From NCBI GenBank assembly GCA_023230525.1, contig JALNXE010000129.1, positions 1 through 10,851 of the forward strand: a DNA stretch of 10,851 nucleotides. Reading direction: 5' to 3'. This document shows positions 6,019 to 10,851 of the stretch, piece after piece. Position 1 is the stretch's first letter; each line of letters opens with the position of its first letter. The notes below the pieces were generated by a model. That model searched no databases. It was not told the origin of the DNA and saw nothing but the letters and a program-made list of their open reading frames with translations. The stretch is from Desulfobulbaceae bacterium. Its GTDB lineage: Bacteria > Desulfobacterota > Desulfobulbia > Desulfobulbales > SURF-16. Both the position numbers and the translations under genes were made by a program.

Positions 6019-7231
6019 GATGGATCGCCTCGATGGGGCGGAAACGGTTGACCTTGAAGATGGGATAGAGGGTGGCGCTCACCGATAGCACGAACATGAT
6101 GGCCATGTCGCGCATAATGATCAGCGGGGCAAAATCGGTGGGCATGGCGGTAAGCGCCAGGCCGTACTGCTTGAACTGCTCCTCAAAGCCCGAAAAAACG
6201 ATGGGATGGATGTGGAAATACCAGGCCAGCGCGCCGCCGATGAGCCCCCCCAGCAGCACGCTGGCCAGGCCCAGCAGCACGCTTTCCAGCAGCAGCATGG
6301 AGAGTACCTGGCCGGGCGTGGTGCCCACGGCCCGCAGGATGCCGATTTCCCGCACCCTGGCATAGATGACGAGCAGGGTGTAGATCATCACTACAAAAAA
6401 AATGACGATAAAGATGATGGCCAGGGTGATGTAGCCGAAGATGGAATCCACCCGCATGGCCTGCACCAGCCCGGCCATTGTCTGCTGCCAGCTGGCCGCA
6501 TCAAATGCGGGACCCAGGCGCCGGCCTATGGCCGCGGCCAGGGTCGCGGCCTCCTCCGGCCGGAGAGGCTGCACGATGAAATGGGTGGCGTAATTTTCTG
6601 CGGCCATCACCCGGTCGAAATAGGGCTTGGCCACAAAGGAGGCCCGGGAATCAAAATCAAAGAGCCCGGTCTGGAAGATACCCTTTACCGTCAGGTTGTC
6701 GGCGGCAAAGGAATAATCTGCGCCGGTGCCGACAAAGGCCAGCTGATCCCCCACCCCCACCTTGAGACGCCTGGCCAGTTCGCTGCCCATGTACACCAGG
6801 GCATCATCAGCGGAGGTCAGGTAGCTGCCCTGCTTGAGGGAGGCGGCCAGCCGGGAAATGCTCATCTCCTTTTCCGGCTCAATGGCGGTGAACATGCCGC
6901 CCACCGCCTTGTCTGCCGAGGAAAAAAGCACAAAGGATTCAAAACGGGCGGCAAAAACCGCGATGCCGGGGAAATCCCGCAGGCTGGCGCTCACCTGGCC
7001 GGCGTCAAAGATCAGGTTCTCCAGGCTGGGATTGTCCCGGAACCCTTGGTGGGTGATCTGCACGTAGCCGGGGTAGATCTCCACGCTGCTCTGGATCAGC
7101 CGGGCATGGGAGCCGTCCATGTAAGCCGAGGCAAAGACCAGCAGGGCCGTGGTGCAGGCCAGCAGCACCACGGTGATGATGCTGCGTTTGGCGTAGGCAA
7201 AAATGTTTCTGACCGCGATTTTGAAAAACAT
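6011..7231 (-). CDS. ABC transporter permease, FtsX/MacB (LolC/E-like) type, first permease
   Basis: This 406-residue paralogue of the neighbouring permease has the same layout: helix 1 (about 18-37), a periplasmic MacB-type core domain (about 40-262), then helices at about 264-290, 310-338 and 374-393. The coupling motif VREIGILRAVGTTPGQV (about 293-309) and C-terminal RPIEAIHHV match the FtsX family. The pair of distinct permeases with a single ATPase mirrors LolCDE. ATG 7231 has no recognisable Shine-Dalgarno: the preceding 80 bases are an octanucleotide array that can fold back on itself. Its translation may therefore depend on the LolA-like gene upstream or on unfolding of that leader. 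Confidence 0.9.
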   Translation of the reverse strand: MFFKIAVRNIFAYAKRSIITVVLLACTTALLVFASAYMDGSHARLIQSSVEIYPGYVQITHQGFRDNPSLENLIFDAGQVSASLRDFPGIAVFAARFESFVLFSSADKAVGGMFTAIEPEKEMSISRLAASLKQGSYLTSADDALVYMGSELARRLKVGVGDQLAFVGTGADYSFAADNLTVKGIFQTGLFDFDSRASFVAKPYFDRVMAAENYATHFIVQPLRPEEAATLAAAIGRRLGPAFDAASWQQTMAGLVQAMRVDSIFGYITLAIIFIVIFFVVMIYTLLVIYARVREIGILRAVGTTPGQVLSMLLLESVLLGLASVLLGGLIGGALAWYFHIHPIVFSGFEEQFKQYGLALTAMPTDFAPLIIMRDMAIMFVLSVSATLYPIFKVNRFRPIEAIHHV

Positions 7232-7232
7232 G

Positions 7233-7312
7233 GTTCCAACGTTTCAGCGATCAAACGTTTAAGCGTTTCAACGTTTGATCGCTTGCACGCTGAAACGCTG
7301 GAACGCTGGAAC
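7233..7312. repeat. Octanucleotide tandem array (ten units) with dyad symmetry, leader of the first permease
   Basis: Read on the minus strand, ten contiguous 8-mers run GTTCCAGC, GTTCCAGC, GTTTCAGC, GTGCAAGC, GATCAAAC, GTTGAAAC, GCTTAAAC, GTTTGATC, GCTGAAAC, GTTGGAAC, loosely GNTNNARC. The array also has near-dyad symmetry: the 20-bp arm 7240-7259 is repeated inverted at 7270-7297 with one 8-base insertion, that is, one extra unit. It fills the gap between the LolA-like stop and the permease ATG and would form a strong hairpin in the mRNA. Confidence 0.82.
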
Positions 7313-7319
7313 GTTCTCC

Positions 7320-8123
7320 TTAATCCGAAAAACGCTGCAGGGCCCGCTTGCTGAAATACTCCTCATCGATGGGCACGTCAAAGGCCGCCTCGGTTATTTC
7401 GATGACGGTCCGGTTGCCCGCCTTTTCCGGATCATGGGGGGTCATCACCCAGCGGGAAGGATACAGACGGTCGCCCAGCTGTTTCACCTCGGTGTACTGC
7501 AGGGTGCGCACCAGCACCCCCTCTTCGTCAAAATAGCGGACGCTTTCCGGCAGCAGCTCCTGTTTCGCCACCCCCATGAGCAGCCTGCCCCAGACCACCG
7601 CCGCCTCGGGCCGGGGCAGCAGTTCAATCTCATACCCCTGGTCATTTTCCGTGATGATTCTGGCGTCATAATCCCGGCTGATGGAGCTTTCCCGTACCAG
7701 GTCGTCATTGGTGAAATCCGTGCCCATCCAGCTCTGCAGCATCATGGAGGCGGGGATCTTGATGATCTTTTCAATGCGCGGCACATACTGCCACATGGCA
7801 TCGTCGATCTTGAGAAAGGTGATGCCGTAATCCTTGCCCGGATAGGTGATCTTGATGAAGCTTTTCTCGTTGCCCACCGCATAGCTGTCCATCTTCATGG
7901 TGCGGGTGGCGCGGCTGGTGGTGATGACCATGGCGATCTTGAGCACCGCGGTTTTGCCGTTTAAGCGCTCCTCCACCTGCCTGATGATCTCCGCCGCCTC
8001 ATCGGCCCGCGCCAGCCTGGGCAGGCAGACCAAAAAAAGACACAACAAAAAAAGGGCACAGAGTTCCACCCGACCGAGTCGTGGTATGTCCTGTGCCCTG
8101 TTTGCCGTCGCCGTTGTTTTCAT
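7320..8123 (-). CDS. LolA-like outer-membrane lipoprotein-sorting protein, periplasmic
   Basis: From ATG 8123 this is a 267-residue secreted protein. A signal peptide occupies about residues 1-40, with a long n-region, hydrophobic core LCALFLLCLFLVCL and likely cleavage after ARA. The mature part starts DEAAEIIRQVEERLNG. The segments KITYPGKDYGITFLKIDDAMWQYVPRIEKIIKIPASM and MLQSWMGTDFTNDDLVR (128-144) are typical of the COG2834 LolA-like family, which folds into an open barrel that carries acyl chains. It heads the operon with two permeases, an ATPase and an outer-membrane barrel, so it probably shuttles a lipid or lipoprotein across the periplasm. The frame extends to a TTG at 8159, but that TTG is part of a consensus -35 (TTGACA), so ATG 8123 is preferred. 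No Shine-Dalgarno is visible. Terminator-like structure lies within the signal-peptide codons. Confidence 0.85.
   Translation of the reverse strand: MKTTATANRAQDIPRLGRVELCALFLLCLFLVCLPRLARADEAAEIIRQVEERLNGKTAVLKIAMVITTSRATRTMKMDSYAVGNEKSFIKITYPGKDYGITFLKIDDAMWQYVPRIEKIIKIPASMMLQSWMGTDFTNDDLVRESSISRDYDARIITENDQGYEIELLPRPEAAVVWGRLLMGVAKQELLPESVRYFDEEGVLVRTLQYTEVKQLGDRLYPSRWVMTPHDPEKAGNRTVIEITEAAFDVPIDEEYFSKRALQRFSD
8047..8099 (-). terminator. Terminator-like structured element inside the signal-peptide codons
   Basis: On the minus strand AGGGCACAG (8099-8091) pairs with CTGTGCCCT (8061-8053), which runs into seven Ts (8053-8047). The loop holds a second stem, CCAC-GAC with GTC-GTGG (8084-8078 and 8074-8066). 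A second T7 follows at 8038-8032. The element covers roughly codons 9-26 of the LolA-like gene, so it could terminate or attenuate the operon early. It is also possible that T-rich leucine/phenylalanine codons of the signal peptide make this by chance. Confidence 0.4.
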
Positions 8124-8130
8124 AATGGAT

Positions 8131-8159
8131 ATAACAGCGGAAAAGAAACCGTTTGTCAA
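8131..8159 (-). promoter_or_regulatory. Sigma70-like promoter of the LolA/ABC/barrel operon, apparently near-leaderless
   Basis: TTGACA (8159-8154) matches the -35 consensus exactly and is followed after 17 bp by TGTTAT (8136-8131, 4 of 6). Only seven bases separate the -10 from ATG 8123, so transcription would begin at or just next to the start codon. This fits the absence of a Shine-Dalgarno. Confidence 0.5.
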
Positions 8160-8185
8160 CTGCCGGGATGGCGCGGCCAGGAGTA

Positions 8186-8259
8186 AAAAGCAGAATTCAG
8201 GAGTCAGGAGAAAACCGGTTCCCGTCGATGAATTACCTGCTTCTGACTCCTGACTTCTG
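8186..8259 (-). terminator. Inverted repeat with T-run after purH, likely intrinsic terminator built of heptads
   Basis: Arms 8240-8259 and 8191-8210 are 20 bases long and match at 18 positions as reverse complements, with a 29-base loop that contains the palindrome AACCGGTT. On the minus strand the stem is followed by CTTTTT (8191-8186). It lies 10 bases after the purH stop and would separate that operon from the LolA operon. The arms consist of 7-bp units (CTTCTGA, CTCCTGA, CTTCTGG) related to the array at 581-629. Confidence 0.55.
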
Positions 8260-8269
8260 GCTCCCCCCC

Positions 8270-9565
8270 TTAATGCTTGAACGACCGCTGGCCGGTGTAC
8301 TTCATGGCCACCTGGGGCCTGGCCTCGTTGCAGGCCTCAATGGTTTCGAAATCACGCATGGAGCCGCCCGCCTGCAGGATGGCGCCCACCCCCTGGCGGA
8401 TGCCCACATCGGCCCCGTCGCGGTAGGGGAAGAAGGCATCGGAGATCATCACCGATCCGGGCAGGCCGGCCCGGTCCTTTCTGGTCTGGGCATCGATCAT
8501 CTCCTGGTCCGCCTTGTCGCGCTTGCCCTGCTCGATCTGCAGCACCATGTCGGCATAGGGGATGCCCAATTTGTCAAAACAGAGGATATCGGCATACTTG
8601 ATATAGGCCTTGTGCACGGCGATCTCGGCCACCCCCACCCGGTCCTGCTCGCCGGTGCCGATGCCCACGGTGCAGCCGTCTTTCACATAGATAACGGAGT
8701 TTGACGTGACGCCATGCTCCACGGCCCAGCCGAACAGCATGTCATCAATCTCTGCCGGGGTGGGCTGGCGCTCGCAGCGGTATTCCTTGCCCTTATAGGT
8801 GGTGACCGCGTCTTTGAGATGCTCGGGTTTGCGGATGGAGTTGACCGCGGACTGCTGGGCGATGAGGCCGCCGTCGATCAGGCTCTTGAAATCAACGTAA
8901 CGGTACTTTTCAAAATCAGCCAGCCGGTCGATGCGGGCCATTTTGATCACCCGCAGGTTCTTGCGGGCCTTCAAAATATCCAGGGTGCCCTGCTCAAAAT
9001 CCGGGGCGCAGACCACCTCCAGATAGTTGCCGCTGAGCAGCTCCGCGGTTGCCCGGTCAACGGGCCGGCTCATGATCACGGCCCCGCCGAAGGCGGCGAT
9101 GCGGTCGGCCCGGTTGGCCCGGTTATAGGCGTCGGCCAGTGTCTTGCCATAGGCCGCGCCGCAGGGGTTATTGTGTTTGAGGATGACGGCGGCCGGCCGG
9201 TCCATGAGATATTTGAGGATGTTCAGGCCGTTATCGATATCGGTGAGATTGATCTTGCCCGGATGCTTGCCCACCTGCAGCATGTCTTCCACGCTGATGC
9301 CGCTGACCAGGCCGTTGCCCGGTTCGATAAATTTGCAGTCCCCCAGCATCAGGTTGCCGTTGACCAGCTCGTAGAGGGCGGCCTCCTGGTCCGGGTTCTC
9401 GCCGTAGCGCACCCCGCGCTCATCAAAGGTGCCGTCCTCCATGGGGATCTTCCAGGTCCTCTTGCGATAAACCAGGGTCTGATCGCCAAAGGAAATCTTC
9501 ATCTCCATGGGGAAATGATCGCCTAAAATCGTAGTGTACATCTTCTTCAAATCCTGTGCAGCCAT
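8270..9565 (-). CDS. purH: Stand-alone AICAR formyltransferase (PurH C-terminal domain only)
   Basis: This 431-residue cytosolic enzyme should transfer a formyl group from 10-formyltetrahydrofolate to AICAR, giving FAICAR, the penultimate step of purine synthesis. Family motifs are RYGENPDQEAALY (53-65), the catalytic Lys130-His131 in LKHNNPCG, TSNSVIYV, GIGTGEQDRV (301-310) and SDAFFPYRDG (375-384). Normal bifunctional PurH is about 520 residues with an N-terminal MGS-like IMP cyclohydrolase domain; here that domain is absent. It has not been frameshifted away, because thiH ends 18 bases upstream. A separate cyclohydrolase must exist elsewhere. Such split PurH is known in sulfate-reducing deltaproteobacteria. 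The ATG at 9565 has an AGGAGAG ribosome binding site just upstream. Confidence 0.9.
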   Translation of the reverse strand: MAAQDLKKMYTTILGDHFPMEMKISFGDQTLVYRKRTWKIPMEDGTFDERGVRYGENPDQEAALYELVNGNLMLGDCKFIEPGNGLVSGISVEDMLQVGKHPGKINLTDIDNGLNILKYLMDRPAAVILKHNNPCGAAYGKTLADAYNRANRADRIAAFGGAVIMSRPVDRATAELLSGNYLEVVCAPDFEQGTLDILKARKNLRVIKMARIDRLADFEKYRYVDFKSLIDGGLIAQQSAVNSIRKPEHLKDAVTTYKGKEYRCERQPTPAEIDDMLFGWAVEHGVTSNSVIYVKDGCTVGIGTGEQDRVGVAEIAVHKAYIKYADILCFDKLGIPYADMVLQIEQGKRDKADQEMIDAQTRKDRAGLPGSVMISDAFFPYRDGADVGIRQGVGAILQAGGSMRDFETIEACNEARPQVAMKYTGQRSFKH

Positions 9566-9583
9566 AGCTCTCCTCTCTCGTCA

Positions 9584-10729
9584 TCAGCAGGCGGCAGACA
9601 TGGCGCCGCCGCCGTCCTTTATCTGAAACGTTGCATCCCAGTCCTTGCGGACCGGGTCATATCCTCTGCGGCAGATATCGGCGCACACCTCCTGCATGGA
9701 ACGGTGATCGCCGACGGAAAATTGTTCGCCCGCAAGCTCGGGGTGGGCATAGCCGCCCGGCGCCGTGCAGGAACCGGCGGAATACCGGGTGGGTCCGAGC
9801 CCCACCATGCCGTCCCGGAAGCGGGCCTCCTCCCGGGTTGACAGCAAAAGCCCCACATCCGGGTCAAAAATACGCAGGGCAAAAAGCATCTGGCTCAGCA
9901 TGCGCTCGCTAACCGTAACCAGGGGCTGAAAGCCGCCCTCCGCTGGCCGCAGCCGGGGAAAGGAAACGGTGAGCGCCGTGCGCCAGTAATGCTTGCGCAG
10001 CCAGGCCAGATGCAGGCCCATGGCCAGACCCTCCAGCCGCCAGTCGGCCAGGCCCAAGAGCGCGCCGATGCCCACCTCGCGCATGCCGGCCGCCGCGGCC
10101 CTGGCCGGGGTGGCCAGCCGGTAGTCGAAATCACATTTCTTGCCGCTATGGTGCACCTGGCTGTAAATCACCCGGTCATAGGTCTCCTGGTAGACGGCCA
10201 CGCTGGTGATGCCGGCGCTAAAAAGCCGGGCGTATTCATCCTCTGCCAGGGGCTGCACCTCAATGGAGATGGCGGCAAAACGGTTGCGCAGCCGGGTGGC
10301 AAGCTCCGCAAGAAAATCCACCCCGAGCCTGGCCGGGGCCTCGCCGGCCACCAGCAGGATATGCTGGAAGCCCCGGCCATGCAGGATCATGGCCTCCTGC
10401 TCGGCCTCCTCCATGGTCAGCACCCGGCGCTCGATCCTGTTGCCCGCGGAAAAGCCGCAGTAGGCGCAGCGGTTGATGCAGTAGTTCGATAGATAAAGCG
10501 GGGCGTAGATCTGGATGGTGCGGCCGAATCGTTTGGCGGTTATATGGGCGGACCGGGCCGCAAGCTGGGGTAGCAGGGGTTCCGCCGCCGGCGACAACAG
10601 GGCGGCCAGGCCGTGGATGTCCAGCCGGTCGCTCCGCAGGGCGCGGCGCACCTCGGCTGGATGGTTATTGGCCGTCACGAGCCGCTGCAGTTGGCTAAAA
10701 TCAGGGATGATGAATGTATCTTGTGTCAT
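9584..10729 (-). CDS. thiH: 2-Iminoacetate synthase ThiH (radical SAM tyrosine lyase)
   Basis: This 381-residue radical SAM enzyme cleaves tyrosine to dehydroglycine and p-cresol, supplying the thiazole precursor used by ThiG. The [4Fe-4S] motif is CINRCAYCGF (Cys84, Cys88, Cys91). ThiH signatures follow: EVQPLAEDEYARL, VYQETYDRVIYSQVHHSGKKCDFDYRLATPARAAAAGM, GIGALLGLADWR, SFPRLRP, LLSTREEARFRDGMVGLG and the C-terminal GYDPVRKDWD. The start at ATG 10729 has only a weak CGGAA-type site, which fits an internal operon gene. It precedes the purH-like gene by 18 bases. The upstream reading end at the window edge resembles a ThiG C-terminus. Confidence 0.95.
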   Translation of the reverse strand: MTQDTFIIPDFSQLQRLVTANNHPAEVRRALRSDRLDIHGLAALLSPAAEPLLPQLAARSAHITAKRFGRTIQIYAPLYLSNYCINRCAYCGFSAGNRIERRVLTMEEAEQEAMILHGRGFQHILLVAGEAPARLGVDFLAELATRLRNRFAAISIEVQPLAEDEYARLFSAGITSVAVYQETYDRVIYSQVHHSGKKCDFDYRLATPARAAAAGMREVGIGALLGLADWRLEGLAMGLHLAWLRKHYWRTALTVSFPRLRPAEGGFQPLVTVSERMLSQMLFALRIFDPDVGLLLSTREEARFRDGMVGLGPTRYSAGSCTAPGGYAHPELAGEQFSVGDHRSMQEVCADICRRGYDPVRKDWDATFQIKDGGGAMSAAC

Positions 10730-10762
10730 TTCCGTTTAAAAAAATTAACCGCCGCTGGCACC

Positions 10763-10790
10763 GCAAGGGCGGTTCGCGAACCGCCCCTAC
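10763..10790. repeat. REP palindrome C, upstream of thiH
   Basis: The 20-bp core GGGCGGTTCGCGAACCGCCC (10767-10786) is a perfect palindrome, identical to the core of copies A and B. The right arm keeps the full CGAACCGCCCCTAC; the left foot is degenerate (GCAA instead of GTAG). It lies in the gap between the putative thiG end and thiH, so it would be transcribed as a hairpin between two thiamine genes. Confidence 0.82.
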
Positions 10791-10818
10791 ATCTCCGTGC
10801 GTTCGGTGGTGAAAAAAT

Positions 10819-10851
10819 TCAGCGCAGGAAATCCAGGCCGGTTTGCGGGGA
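10819..10851 (-). CDS. C-terminal end of an upstream gene, possibly thiG
   Basis: The minus frame entering from the right edge reads SPQTGLDFLR and then TGA (10819-10821). ThiG proteins commonly end near an SSPLTGF-type motif, and thiG usually lies directly before thiH, so this is plausibly the last ten codons of thiG. Ten residues cannot prove it. Confidence 0.35.
   Translation of the reverse strand, partial: SPQTGLDFLR

Noticed and set aside
7233..7312. CRISPR array
   Set aside because: The units are 8 bp with no spacers between them and no cas genes are present.
6206..7354. 382-residue plus-strand open frame
   Set aside because: It lies opposite a well-supported FtsX-type permease and is rich in Gly, His and Gln with no domain motif. 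It is a GC-driven shadow.
8124..8159. TTG start at 8159 extending the LolA-like protein by 12 residues
   Set aside because: No ribosome binding site precedes it, the TTG is the start of a consensus TTGACA, and the extension puts extra residues before an already long signal-peptide n-region.
8714..9526. 270-residue plus-strand open frame opposite purH
   Set aside because: The PurH motifs on the minus strand are unambiguous; this frame has no motif.
10730..10851. TPP riboswitch upstream of thiH
   Set aside because: No CUGAGA/thi-box-like conserved elements are visible, and the space is taken up by a REP palindrome and a probable upstream gene end. A riboswitch, if any, would precede the first thi gene outside the window.

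Overview
The window looks like a chromosomal segment of a GC-rich, Gram-negative, probably deltaproteobacterial (Desulfobacterota, Desulfobulbales-like) bacterium. This is an inference. It rests on a stand-alone AICAR transformylase (PurH without its cyclohydrolase half), ThiH rather than ThiO, a cobalamin-binding radical SAM protein, a LolA-like protein with an outer-membrane barrel, and intergenic DNA full of short tandem and palindromic repeats. No phage, plasmid, CRISPR, rRNA or tRNA signal was found.

Layout. Positions 1-447 (minus) hold the first 149 codons of a B12-binding radical SAM protein that runs off the left edge. A 363-bp divergent intergenic region follows, with a hairpin, seven copies of a heptanucleotide, and a sigma70-like promoter whose -35 overlaps a direct repeat. 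This promoter would drive a two-component pair on the plus strand: a HAMP-less histidine kinase (811-1815) and an OmpR-type regulator (1812-2522), overlapping by ATGA. Convergent to it is a minus-strand operon from 8123 down to 2570. It encodes a LolA-like periplasmic protein, two FtsX/MacB-type permeases, an ABC ATPase and a C-terminal-Phe outer-membrane barrel. Together these cover inner membrane, periplasm and outer membrane, so they look like a dedicated Lol-like export route for an unknown lipid or lipoprotein. A second minus-strand operon, (thiG?)-thiH-purH (10851 to 8270), supplies thiamine and purine biosynthesis steps and ends in a terminator-like inverted repeat just before the LolA operon promoter.

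The most unusual part is the repeat content. Between the second permease and the ATPase sits a truncated REP-associated tyrosine transposase (RAYT). It has its HxH motif but no tyrosine domain. One REP palindrome lies upstream of it, and another lies inside its reading frame and is translated. The RAYT stop overlaps the ATPase start codon. A third REP lies upstream of thiH. An 80-bp leader made of ten consecutive octanucleotides, which also folds back on itself, separates the LolA-like gene from the first permease. A terminator-like hairpin with a T-run lies inside the signal-peptide codons of the LolA-like gene, whose promoter appears to place the transcript start almost at its ATG.

Limits: all family assignments come from reading motifs in the translated sequence, without database searches. 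Regulatory sites are consensus matches only.
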